A stretch of 64,000 nucleotides of DNA, from assembly GCA_947034895.1 (NCBI GenBank), contig OX344764.1, forward strand, positions 6,262,001-6,326,000, written 5' to 3'. The first letter of the stretch is position 1; each line of letters starts with the position of its first letter. The notes under the pieces were generated by a model. It saw nothing but the letters and a program-made list of their open reading frames with translations. It searched no databases and had not been told where the DNA came from. The translations under genes and the position numbers were made by a program. The DNA is from Rhytidiadelphus loreus (Eukaryota; Streptophyta; Bryopsida; Hypnales; Hylocomiaceae). Positions 29,690 through 41,088 of this stretch are shown here, piece by piece.

Positions 29690-31415
29690 ATGGCGGAGCA
29701 TCTTGCATCCATCTTCGGGACAGAGAAGGATCGTGTCAACTGTCCGTTTTATTTCAAGATTGGAGTGTGTCGTCATGGCGACCGCTGTTCTCGTCTCCAC
29801 AACAGACCGACGGCAAGTCAGACTCTGTTACTGGCGAACATGTATCAGTCACCGGATGCTGGCTTTCACGGCGGCGTGGATCAGCACGGGAACATCCAGC
29901 AGTCGGATCCCCGTCAACTTCAGGAGCACTTCGAGGTTAGTTGATTACCTTTCTGTTATAATCATTTTGCGCCTCGCTCATTGGAATAGTCGGTTGCTGG
30001 TTAGGTCTATTGTCTTCTGTCACTCTCTAGGGCTTTGCCGTTACTGTTCAATACGTCTATTTTGGAACTTACGGTGTCTGCGTATGCTTGTATTTTGCTG
30101 CGCTTCTGACTCTTCGTATTTTTGTTTACTTGTTGCCGCAGGATTTCTACGAAGACATATTCGAAGAGCTGAGCAAGTATGGAGAAATTGAGAATCTGAA
30201 CGTGTGCGACAATCTTGCTGACCACATGGTATTTTTTTGTGAACTGTGCATGTGATTGAATGAGATGGTTCTTGAATCAATAAATCATAAGCCTGATGAT
30301 GGATTTTTCAGCGTAATTTCCAGTGTAATGACTGACAATAGTTTCTTGTTTTCGTCTTGTCTTCTTCTCATCGTTTCCCTCCGGTGTTTGACAGATCGGA
30401 AATGTTTACGTGAAGTTTCGGGAGGAAGAGCACGCTGCTGCTGCCCTGAACGCTTTGAGTGGCCGATTTTATGCAGGTTTGTGTCTCATCTGACCTTTTG
30501 ATTAGAAGAAGAACCGTTCTCCTTAACTATTTCTTACTTCGTGCCGCATTCGTCGGTTTGCAGCTAGTATACTTCCGTCTATGCTTTGTCATGTCACTTG
30601 TTATTTCTGAGTGGATTGCTGAGGATGTGCAACCCTTGTGGGAGTACAGGGCGACCTATCATTTTGGACTTCTCTCCAGTTACCGATTTCCGGGAAGCCA
30701 CTTGCCGGCAGTATGAAGAGAACACCTGCAACAGAGGTGGCTATTGCAATTTTATGCATCTGAAGAAAATATCTAGAGAATTGCGACGCAAGTTATTTGG
30801 GAACTACAGAAGGCGCAGCAGGAGTCGCAGTCACTCACCCTATGGTCGCGGTGAAGCCCGTGGTCCACCAAGCCCCCGACGTTATGGCGACAGGTTAGTA
30901 ACTTGAGGCACTTCTGTCATCTTCTTTTGTTGGTTTCTCTGTAGAATAATTATCTTCTCCTAACTGGTACTCTCAAGTAGTGCTTGTTGATGTGTCATCA
31001 TATTTATCTTGTTTTTCCCTTACTAGTTTTTGTCTGTTTTATTTGCAGGGATTTCTATGAACCTCGACGGGGACGAGGACGAGGGGGTGGCCGTGGTTAT
31101 GGACGAAGGTACGAGGAGTGGGATGATCGGCGATATGATGATCGCAGGGGTGGTGGTCGTTCGGATGGAGGTCGGAGACGAGATAGAAGCAGAAGTAGAA
31201 CACCTCCTTCAAGAAGGGGTCGTAGCCCTGGTGGCCGTGAAGGGTCTGCAGAAAGACGGGCTAAGATTGAGCAGTGGAACCGTGAACGCGAGGAACGACA
31301 AGCTGCTGAAAGCGCCCCTGCTGGCTCTCCTCCTCGAAGAGAAGCTGGCTCCCCACCTCGAAGAGAAGCTGGCTCCCCGCCTCGAAGAGAACCTGCAGCT
31401 TATGATAACGAATAG
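29690..31415 (+). CDS. U2AF35: U2 snRNP auxiliary factor small subunit (U2AF35)
   Basis: Small subunit of U2AF, which recognises the AG at the 3' splice site in the nucleus together with the large subunit. Exons 29690-29935, 30142-30228, 30395-30476, 30650-30893 and 31049-31415 join in frame with GT-AG introns to give 341 residues. Order: N-terminal [16 protein letters not shown], first CCCH zinc finger ([20 protein letters not shown], about 18-37), UHM/RRM-like domain (about 45-145, with NVYVKF and [10 protein letters not shown]), second CCCH finger ([19 protein letters not shown]), then a Gly/Arg/Ser tail. The tail ends in three perfect [12 protein letters not shown] octapeptide units plus a partial fourth. 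The start is the conserved family start just after CGCCATC. Length is normal for plant U2AF35. Identification is secure. Confidence 0.96.
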
Positions 31416-32700
31416 AGGCCGAATCACTCTGGTTTGTGTTGCGTCACTCTCTTTTGATCATTCGTGTTAGGTCATGCGCAGGTTCACAGAATGTAAATCC
31501 AAGGGCAAACTGGTCTGTGCAGTCTCTGTCGGTTTACTGACAAGAACCTGAGCTTGTGCGCAGGTCTCAGGTATAGGTGCAATGTGCAACACTGCTGCTG
31601 TGCAGCAGCAGTCTAGCTGCTATTGATATGAACACTCTTTGAATTGTGAGCAGTCAGAGGAGCATCCTACTACTATTCTGGTGAACAGTTTTTTTTTGTC
31701 AGTGTGCAGAGTATCTTAGGAATGCAGGTGCATGTTGTGAAAGTATATGGTAAGTGTGCTCACAGTTGTGTCAAGGTGTACCTGCAGGTTGCAGGGATCC
31801 CAGTTCTACTGGTTAGACGCTGAGGTTAAGAGTTAACATGCCCTTTGGACTGAACAGGTGAAGGTGATCCACAACCAGCAGGTGCAAGCAAACAGGGGCG
31901 ATTTTCGTGCTGTGGATTCCTATCGGACAATCAGGAAGTGATGCAGGGCCTTGGAGGGTGCGGTCTATTGAATAGCTTTGATGGCAGCGGTTGTTGCTGT
32001 GTGTGCAGGTCCAGGCATCAGGACTGTTAGTTTTATGTAGGACCAGAATTATGTCTTGAAACGTCTTGAAACTTCAGAACTTGCAGGGTATGTAGCATGC
32101 AAGATTTTGTATCTGGTCTCTATGAAGCACCTTCGGAATGTTCTAGGAGTTTACTTGGTTTTCTTCTTTTCAATGAAGTTTTGTTTTGGAATATCGTTTG
32201 GTGCTTTGCATGTTGTGCATGCTAAGCTTGCTTTGGAAAGGGGTCGTAGGAAGTGACGTTACTCGGTTATCTCCTGTTGTGCTGCAAAAGAGCGTAAAAT
32301 TTTTTAATGAAGTTCTGCCTGTCACAGTTATCTGCTCGAAATGGATTGGAGTTTCTTGTGCTTGAATCTTGAGGGGCTTGCTAAGGTGTTATGTTGGTCC
32401 AATAATGAACTGCCAATTGTGCCATTCAAAGAATTTGTATGATATAAAATACAACTGGCATTTCTTTTCTTGCATAATTAACATTCAATTCTTATGTAAT
32501 CCTAATTAAGTATATCAAATTTAGTTTCAGAAAAGCAAAACTTTTTTTTTTGTGAATTGTTCCATATAATATTCATGATTTTACATAATCCTTATTACAA
32601 AAAGAATGGTGATGAATTTTATTTTATGTGATTACATAGATATGTAGGAAACAATCGTACAAACACCTTTCCTTCAATAAGTGTCTTCAAAAAAGTTTCA
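31416..32700 (+). other. 3' UTR of U2AF35 and AT-rich spacer
   Basis: The first several hundred bases after the stop codon have mixed composition and probably include the 3' UTR. From about 32.3 kb the sequence is AT-rich. I see no gene here. Confidence 0.5.
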
Positions 32701-32704
32701 AAAT

Positions 32705-32766
32705 TCCCTCTATGAGAATTATAATGTTAATAATGTCCCTCTATGAGAATTATAATGTTAATAATA
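32705..32766. repeat. 31-bp direct tandem repeat, two units
   Basis: Two adjacent copies of a 31-bp unit (begins TCCCTCTATGAGAATTATAA) start at 32705 and 32736. The second is nearly exact. Confidence 0.85.
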
Positions 32767-32952
32767 TCCATATGTGATAAAATAGATGTCTATAATTTGC
32801 TTGTGCTCTTATTGGACAATTGATCTACTGAATAGAAAATTAGTAGTTTGTACTCCTTAACCTCTAAATGCCCACGCTTTTCCAAGTGTGTTTTGACTAT
32901 GAAAAAAGAGCATGGGCTTATAGTTATCATCATTGAAGCAAATTGTTTTCTT

Positions 32953-35900
32953 TTTCCAAATCTAACTGTATGGATGTTTATAGAGTTTGCTTATTAGTAT
33001 GCACACCAATTTTGAGTGCAAAATTGCATAAGAGTTGTGAGATTATAACAAGAGAAATGTATATTTTTTTATTTTTAATATGTTTTCCTTCCCCACAATG
33101 TTTCAGAAATTTGCATATAAAAGTTTTTTTGGATTGGAAGTGACATGAACAACTACAAATTATGGTAGCACACTAAAATGCCCTTTCAAAAAACTTAATA
33201 TCACTTGAAAAGCTATTAAAGTCATCACACAATCCACCTTGCAATTGTTGAGATGCAATTCTCTTTTATAAGTATAAATAAAAATAACTCCAAATCAACA
33301 CTTTCTTTTTAAATTTTCAAGGGGGAAAATCATTAAAAAAACACTTTACTCCTTTCATTGGGACCATTTTCAATGCAAATGGATAAGTACAAGTTTTTAG
33401 ATCTCAAATCAAGTGAAATTGCTCAAAATTGAAAAATGAAGTAAGATTTTGTAAGCTTTACAAATTTGTGAAAATTGCATTCAAAATTGAATCCTATAAG
33501 ATATTTTTTCTAGAAGATGCTCAAATTGCCCAAAAAACAAGATTGTTCATAACTTTCACATTACGAATCCAAATGGAATCAATCAAAGCTTCACATGTAG
33601 ACAAAAATATGATCTTTAAGAAGAAAAAAATTAAAAAATTAACTTCAAATTTTTGTAGATTTCTTTTTCTGCCCGATGATGTGAAAATTATGTTTAAGAT
33701 GCCATAACTTTTGCTCCCGAACACCAATTGAATTAAAATTTACATTCCCACAAAGCTAATAAGATTTACTATCTTATGAGAAAGTTTCAAAAAGTTTTAC
33801 TAAAAATAGGAATCATAGGAACCTGCCTAAAATTCATTTGTCCCCTGAGGGGACAATGGTCCTTTAGGGATTAAGGGTTAAAGGAGAAATGATTTGCAAT
33901 TGATTTGCTTGGAATTCCCTTGTTGGAGTTGCTCCAAATTTTAGCCTTGTATAGAATTAAAAAAGCTCTAGAACAAATTATGTCAAGTAGAGGTAAGTGG
34001 AGCAAACTTAGAAGCAAGGCTTCTTTTTATCATTTTCTAAAAAGTGCCAAAATAGAAATGTTAGATGTTATAGTGGTGCACCAAATTTCAACATTCATTC
34101 ACATATTGGATAGAAAATATCACATTAGCACATATCACATGTCTATAATTTGGTTTTTATCCCTAATTGGGTGATTTCATCCAAGTTTATTTGCCATTTT
34201 TTAGCCACATTATTTTTTTTAGTGCAATCTGGCACCAAAAAGCCAAAAAAAAAGCCTTGCTTGGAACTCCCTTATTGGAGTTGCTCCAATTTTTAGCCAT
34301 GTATAGAGTTAAGAAATCTCAAGAACAAATTATGTCAATGGGAAGTACTTGGCACTCCCGAGGGAACTCCCTTATTGGAGTTGCTCCAAATTTTAGCCTT
34401 ATATAGAGTTAAGAAAGCTATAGAACAAATTATGTCATTTGGAAGTAAGTGGAAGTAAGTAGAGCAACTCCTATATTTATCATTGATGAGAAATTTTGAA
34501 AATTTCAAATTCATATTTGGACTTTCAAACCCTAAATTAGCATGGAGAGGTCATGAAAACCAAATTCAACAAACCATAATAAAAGGAAAGTTTTTACATT
34601 TATCTAATGTGGAGGAAAAAAAATCCATACTTCTATGTTAGACTATAATAATGTAATTTGTATACCTTATGAGTTTGCCTTGGTTAGTGTTCAAGTCACT
34701 TGTGATATGACCCAATTTCTTTATTATTCTAACTAATTCCTAATTTCATGTAAAGTAGTAGGTGCTAAATGCGACCAACTTCTAAAATGTCCTCTAGGAC
34801 AATACAAGAGGTGTATATTAGAGTTTTGAATGTACCAATGGTGAACATAGAGCTTCTACAACCCTATTCCATATCACATTCAAAAATTCTGAAATAGTTC
34901 TATAGAGGCCCCTACAACATCAAATGACTTGGGTTAGATGATAGTTCTATTAATCTTCCAACCATATCTTATAGAAAAATGTTCTATAGATTTCAACTTC
35001 TCTCAAAGCACACCAATTGATAAATGGTTGTTTTGTGAATCCTATACCTTAGGTCCATTGTTGAAACTTTGGCTTACCTTATCAATGTTACTCTTATGTT
35101 TTGGCAATTCTTTGAGGCACACTTTGTCCCTCCAAGCCTCAAGGTCTCTTTTCATCAAAAAATACTAGGAATTGCCATTTCTATTGCAAAGAGCAATTTT
35201 TTCATATATTGAATGATAGGATCTTTTAGTATATTTGTATAAGAGTGTATGGAAGAAATTCCAAAAACTTTGACTTTGAAGGATTTAGTATTCAAAGTGA
35301 AGAAAAATGTTTTTTTCCCATGAGTGATACAATTATAGGACCCTGAATCTTTTTAATTTAGAGTTATTGCACCACAAATTTTTAATTTCAATATTTTTAT
35401 GTTGAAGAATTGGTTTGAGAATCTAGGATAAAAAATACAAAAGGAAAGAAATTGACTTTCATTCTCTAAAAAATTGTTAAGTAGAAGCAAGTACAAGATA
35501 GAAAGAAAAAATAAATTGTCAAAATATCTACGATGAAATTGAAGCACATTAGCTCTTACAATTATTCTAGCAAGCTAATAAAATCTAGTGGTATTTTTTT
35601 ATAAATTGTGAAAATTTTGTTAAAAATGAAATCCAATATGTTATTTTTTCAGGAAAATGCAAATGACTTCCCACAAAACAAAAAGCTCCATACCTTTCAC
35701 GTCACTAATCCAAATGAAATGAATCAAAGCTTTACATGGAGACAAAATTATAATCTAAAAAAAGAAAATTTCAAAAAGTTTATTTCAAATTTTTGTGGGA
35801 TTATTTTCTAACTCAATAAATTTCATATCTAACTTAAGATGGCATAACTTTTGTTCCAAGGCACTATTGTAATTGAAATAAACATTATATCCCATCAAGC

Positions 35901-35976
35901 TAATGTATTTTCAAAAAGTCATGTCAAAATTTGAAGTCACGTGAGCAAAGAGAACTTTGGGACTTACTTTAGGATT
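32953..35976. repeat. Dispersed AT-rich repeat, copy A (uninterrupted)
   Basis: This segment is closely similar to 42487-45632 (copy B), with long stretches that differ by only occasional bases. Differences: copy A has its own 33.46-33.87 kb segment; copy B has a different insert at 43.0-43.4 kb, one unit fewer of an internal repeat, and a 237-bp MITE. No transposase or other domain is evident, so the repeat is probably a non-autonomous or decayed element. Its right part (near 35970-35976) keeps the intact site at which the giant element entered copy B. Confidence 0.8.
33911..34445. repeat. ~85-bp internal repeat, three dispersed units in copy A
   Basis: The unit begins GGAA(T/C)TCCCTT and continues with TGGAGTTGCTCCAA and CAAATTATGTCA. 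It occurs near 33911, 34262 and 34364. Copy B has two units (about 43437 and 43788). This suggests unequal exchange or deletion between units after the duplication. Confidence 0.8.
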
Positions 35977-38712
35977 TAGCCCAATTCTTACTTTTACACA
36001 AACCAAATGATAGAAATATGATATATTCATATCAAATCTCTCAAGGCTACTTACATTTTTCAAAAGGATGTTTTTTGGTCTTCATTGAAGTTGCATCATT
36101 TTGTACTCAATTTCCAATTGAATGTAGTAACAGTGCTCCAATTGTCCAACTTTGTTGCTCAATTTCCTAGACACTATAATTTTATCTTCAAAGCCTAACA
36201 TAGTTAGATGTAAAGTAAAATGCACGTGTGCATTAGAAATTTAATAAATTTTTGTTGATTCAATTTTTGATAAATGTAGTCATATGTCCCTCTAGACTTC
36301 AAATTAGATAGAAAGGGTTATCCAAAGTAATGTTACAAGACTTCTATATGAAAAATGGGGTGGGAGGAGATTTTTTTCATACTCTAAGATAGTTGTAAAA
36401 TTCACTCCTATTGGGAACTCTTATTTTTACTTTTGTAACTTTACGTGTCTAATTTAGGGTCTCCAATTCAAAAAAATTAAATTTCATCATCCATAATAAA
36501 AGTTTTCTTTCCTCCATTTCCCAAGTTCCAAAATTTTGTGCTCTCAAAGAAGGCTCCTAGTTATAGTATAAATTCTAGGCAATGGCCTAGAATTCTAAAA
36601 ATTTGGAGTTATGACTATGTGTTCAAACATTAAGGTCTTCTACTTGTGATGCTTCCATTTTCCATCGAAAATAAAAGGATTTTTATGTTTTTATTTTCAG
36701 AGGTTAATTTACATGTCCTCCATTTTCCATATTAAATTTATAGTCTTTGCTGAAAATCTGAAATTATTAATGAATTTCAAAAGGAAAAGAAATTCATATC
36801 AAATATAGAATAAGCTGAAAAAATCTAAAATTTTGACCATAGGGGAATGTTATGGTAAAAAACATCATGGTGTAAACTAAATTTCCATGATATTCTATAA
36901 TTAGAAACTTAGTAGAATGTGTTAATAGCTCTAAAGTTAAAATGGCTATAAAATACATCATTTTTAGGAATTTTACAAAATTTTAAACTAGAGTATAATC
37001 TAAATTTTATAAGCTTTAGTTCTATAGTTGATCTTAGAATATAAAAATGATAGTACTAAAGTCTAAAATGGCTAAATACATGCTAAAAGGGCATCAATCT
37101 TCTATAATTTTGTAGATTTCACATCTTCTTTTCTATAAAATTTTATAGTTTTTCTATAAACGATTTTCCACTACGAATTGATGTCTACACCTTGAAAGAA
37201 CTCTCCAAAATATTTTTGCTGAAAATGATTCATTTTTAATAGAAACAAGGCTTGTGAGACCATGTGACAAGTACTTTGTGTTTGCATCAAGGTTTCAAGG
37301 TTTGGTTAAGGATATGTTTTGGGAGAGGATACACTGGTTATGACTGAAAGAAATTAAACCAAGAAAAAAAATAAACAGATTAATTAATGCACATTGTAAC
37401 AAACTCACATTTTTTTGGACGTTAACAACAAACATGCATGTTTTTCAAAACATGAGTACAAAGATGCGAGCAAAGATGGGATTGTGGTTGTCAGAGATAC
37501 AATTGTGTTGGATGTTCAAAAAATGTTTGGATCTCACAGGTAGAACAAGTTAATGTCTTGTGCGACGATGATGTTCTCGGAGACATTGAAAAAAATATAG
37601 TTGCGTTTGGTACAATGTCCAAAAAAACATAGAAATGACACGTTTGCAAGGGGGTTTGGTTTATCTCCGAGTAAATTAGAAAAAGTTACTATGAATTGAG
37701 GTAAAACCCAGACCAAATGTAAAATGTAGGGGAGGAGCAACCATGTAGCATGTTTGAAAAAAAATTTAAAATTTGTTTAAATTTTTTTTGAAAGTGCCAA
37801 TTAATGTGACTTTTGATTGACATGGCATCCAAAAGGGATGAGCTCACATGCCACGTCAACACATGTTGATGCCATTTGAAAATTTGAATTGTGTTTTTTT
37901 AGACATCAATTGAGACATCAACTAAGATGTCCAGATCTTTTTGGCAATATCAACTTCAACAACTTTGCATAATTATGAAAATTTACATATTCCATATACT
38001 TTGTTGTGCCTCCTACCACCACACTGTATATAGAGTATGTCTTCTTATGTCAATTAACAAACAAGAAATAGCTTTTCAAGCCATACGATATAAATACCAA
38101 ATATGGCATTCTATGCATGGCATATTATGTATGATGTACAATGTATGTTGTATTCTATAGTTTATTATGTATGCCTTGTTTTGTATGGTGTATGTCAAAG
38201 TTGATGTTGTAAATTGTTTAGACATTCAAGTGGACATCTCAGAAAATGTCTCGAAAGACGTCTAAATTAATCTTCTCAGATAATGTCATGTCAACTGCCA
38301 CATCATCTCCTTGTTGGGAGAAAAAAAATTCCATGTGGCATTGTCCACCCATGTAGCGCTTATAGAGAGGTGACATGGCTGCCACATGGCGCATTTTGGC
38401 ACCTTCTTTAACCATGTTTATACAAACATGGTTGCAAAAACAAGGCATGTTTTTTTTCAAATTTTTCATGTTTTTGCCACATCATTTCAAACAAATTTTG
38501 TTGGACATCAACAGTGAAAAACACGTCACCACGTTTTTTAGCACATCCAAAAAAACAAGGGTTTCTTATAGTGGCATATAACCTTTTATTCTTAATGACT
38601 CATAATATTGTCTATAATATTGATATCACTCATCTAATGAGTCATAATTACATTTGGGATTTGATATGAACACGCTTTTAATTTATCCTAGTTCCAAACA
38701 TGGACTTATTAA
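35977..38712. other. AT-rich spacer, nothing coding
   Basis: No frame with a recognisable domain. A perfect hairpin with 10-bp arms (AACCATGTTT, 4-nt loop) lies at 38410-38433. The rest is AT-rich with short Met/Ile-type frames only. Confidence 0.55.
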
Positions 38713-39279
38713 CCCATTAACGTCCGTGGTCGATTTGAGGGGCAAGTGTAGTTTTCATATACAATTCAAAAAAAGTGTCATTTTGTGCCCTCTTGATAAA
38801 TGTAATTGTAGATCGGATTGAATAGATAAATTCCATGGGATAGGTTCTTGAACCACACACAAAATGAAAGTGATCCAATGGTTCACATCTTTGTAATAAC
38901 TCTTCAAAGATTGATGTGCCTTTGGCACTAGTGCAAAACTAGGGTTTGCTACAATTGGGCATAAATTTGCGTAAATCGTCCAGAAATTGACTCAAAACCT
39001 TCCAACTAATTCCTTCACACACATAAATAGTTGTCCTTTGAAATAAATATGCATTTTTCATTGAAAATCCCAGTATGAAAGGTTAGGCTACTTCAATTTT
39101 CAACAAGCACAACTCATGCATTTTTGCACACATTCTCTTAAAATTGGTTTTGTTAGGAATGTATGAAGACACTTTAAATGCGTTCCTCTTTAAGTTTTTG
39201 GAAATCAAATGTTCTATAAATTGTAGGAGACAAAAAATACAAAAGTCAACCAAAAAGTGGTCGACCGGTCCTTAATGGG
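38713..39279. mobile_element. piggyBac-like MITE with TTAA target duplication
   Basis: The 567-bp element is flanked by TTAA on both sides (38709-38712 and 39280-39283). Left end CCCATTAACGTCCGTGGTCG; right end, read on the minus strand, CCCATTAAGGACCGGTCGAC. The ends match for the first 8 bases and then with gaps. The CCC start plus TTAA duplication is the known signature of piggyBac-type elements. No transposase is encoded, so it would be non-autonomous. Confidence 0.6.
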
Positions 39280-39720
39280 TTAAAGGTGAAAACATTCAAA
39301 ACTGTGTGCGTACTCATTCCTAATAGGTAGACTTCTATTGAGAGTATTTCTAAAAGTACAATGAAATCATTTGCATACTGAATTGCCATTCGTTGACTAT
39401 TGATATCTAGATTTTGTTTTCTTGACCAGGCTATATGATGGTTTTACTAGTTTAGAGAGTTTCTACTTTCAAATTTTTCAGTAATAACATATCTTATCCA
39501 AAAATTCTAATTTCTTTTTATTAAATACATGATTTTCAATTGCTAATACTATAAAAATGATTTTTTTTTCCTTGGAAAAGGTGCCTCCAACTATGATGAA
39601 TTGTTTGTTGTGACGTTCTTGGGTGTTTTCACCTTAGAGTTCTTTCTCTCCCTCTCTTTAGGGGATGAATGTGTACACGTGTCTACTTCATGTCATCCAA
39701 TTACCACGTCATCAATCTGT

Positions 39721-39749
39721 GTTGGAGAGCTCGTAATAGTTCCTTCACT
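39721..39749 (+). repeat. 29-bp sequence repeated exactly at 63860-63888
   Basis: The 29 bases starting GTTGGAGAGCTCGTAATAGT occur here, ahead of the MIC10 region, and again at 63860-63888, just beyond the right end of the giant element. At the second site the copy is bracketed by a GTTGGA direct repeat. This looks like templated filler or a relic of a shared insertion rather than chance. Confidence 0.75.
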
Positions 39750-39951
39750 TGCTCGGTGTCGCAGTGCGCAGACTCTTTCTGCTTCGTGCTTCGCTTTCCG
39801 TTGAAGGCGCGAGTATCGTTGAAGGCGCGACCATCATCTGCAGAAGGAGAATTCGCAGGTACTGCGGAATTCTCTCATTCTTTTTGTGGTTACTGGTGTT
39901 CTTTGGCGCAATTAGTTTTCTCCAAACTCGGACCTGTGTAGGTTTGTTTTC

Positions 39952-40165
39952 AACTAGGGTTTTTACATATCGCAGATTGCGACCACCGCAACTTGACTAT
40001 GCACATAAGTGAACTAGGGTTTTACGTATCGCAGATTGCGACCACCGCAACTTGACTATGCACATAAGTGAACTAGGGTTTTACGTATCGCAGATTGCGA
40101 CCATCGCAACTTGACTATGCACATAAGTGGATGCGGCCATGGACATTACGTTGAGACGGTTTGTC
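39952..40165 (+). pseudogene. Tandem triplication carrying partial MIC10 first-exon copies
   Basis: Three units of 59-60 bp begin at 39952, 40012 and 40071 (AACTAGGGTTTTACGTATCG in the middle unit). Each contains the MIC10 5' coding stretch (ACCACCGCAACTTGACTATG). The last copy runs on through the next MIC10 bases to GTTTGTCT at 40166 and then breaks off. The copies lack the ATGGA of the real start, and one base is missing in the GGG run, so they cannot make the protein. They probably arose by local duplication from the gene at 40411. Confidence 0.75.
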
Positions 40166-40967
40166 TGGTACCTTATGGAAGCTTTTTTTGTACCTTATGG
40201 AAGACATATTATTAGCAGACCGATTCTCTCCCTCTACTCTAATTACATGATTGAATCATGGACCCCATCATATGGTCCTTGATTTGGAACCCAGTACGTG
40301 AGCTCAGGCTGGACCTCCAGATTGGAACCGTCGATTGGAACTTGTCACTTGTCTCTTCTCTTGGTGTGCCCTATATTGATTTATAGTGGGGAATTGTGTC
40401 TATTCAGGAGATGGAGCGACCACCGCAACTTGACTATGCACATAAGTGGGATGCGGCCATGGACATTACGTTGAGACGGTTTGTCTATGGATCCCTCGCA
40501 GGAACTGCAAGCGCTCTGCTTCTCTTCAGGAGCCCCACTACCCGCTGGGCTGCTGTGGCATTCGGTGCAGGTGCAGGCGTTGGTTCCGCCGTCACAGACT
40601 CCTCGGAGCTTTACCGTGGCTCGTTTCTCGCCAATTTGTCATCTCTTTCATCACCGACGTCTGCTGATGTTCCCAAGCCCAAGCCTGTTGCCCAAGAAGC
40701 TCCCCAAGCTTGAATTGCATCGAGGTTCAAGCAGTGCGGGAGTTTGCCATCTGCTCATGTCTCATGACGATCCGATTCTCCAGGATTCTCGGATGCTTGA
40801 GGCTCTGCAAGCAAGTCAATGATTTCATGAGGGTAGAATGTTCTTGAAAGCAGAATGGTAGAATTTACGAATGGTAGCATATCGTGAAGCTTCTGAGGTC
40901 ATTGTTCGAATGTATACACATCTGGTGAAACAAAAAAACAAAAAAAGCTTCCATAAGGTACCAGACA
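40162..40967. repeat. 30-bp inverted repeat flanking the MIC10 exon
   Basis: Arms at 40162-40191 and 40938-40967 are exact reverse complements (left arm begins TGTCTGGTACCTTATGGAAG). The outer five bases of the left arm belong to the truncated MIC10 copy. The right arm may therefore be an inverted copy of the left junction rather than a transposon end. No convincing target duplication flanks them. Confidence 0.7.
40411..40713 (+). CDS. MIC10: MICOS complex subunit MIC10
   Basis: Small mitochondrial inner-membrane protein of 100 residues that shapes crista junctions as the core MICOS oligomer. Two hydrophobic segments are visible, about residues 23-40 (FVYGSLAGTASALLLF) and 44-62. The second carries the glycine motif GAGAGVGSA at 52-60 that is typical of MIC10, and the short linker contains the positively charged RSPTTR. 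The tail is Pro/Ser-rich. The start ATG at 40411 follows CTATTCAGGAG, which may be a splice acceptor, so an upstream non-coding exon is likely. The surrounding DNA is heavily rearranged, with partial copies of this exon upstream and an inverted repeat around it. The frame itself is intact, but this could be a duplicate of a MIC10 gene elsewhere. Confidence 0.85.
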   Translation: MERPPQLDYAHKWDAAMDITLRRFVYGSLAGTASALLLFRSPTTRWAAVAFGAGAGVGSAVTDSSELYRGSFLANLSSLSSPTSADVPKPKPVAQEAPQA

Positions 40968-41088
40968 TTTCTCATTGTGCAAGGGGTGATGGGGGTGGAT
41001 TTAAAAATTCAATTGAAAATAGCTTGAATCGTGTAAAGAGTAACTTAACCCAGTCAATCTGATGTGGACGAAATGTTTCCTGAGAATG

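Noticed and set aside
40162..40967. Transposon with 30-bp TIRs carrying MIC10
   Set aside because: The left arm overlaps truncated MIC10 exon sequence and no target duplication is seen. An inverted copy of a rearrangement junction is more likely.
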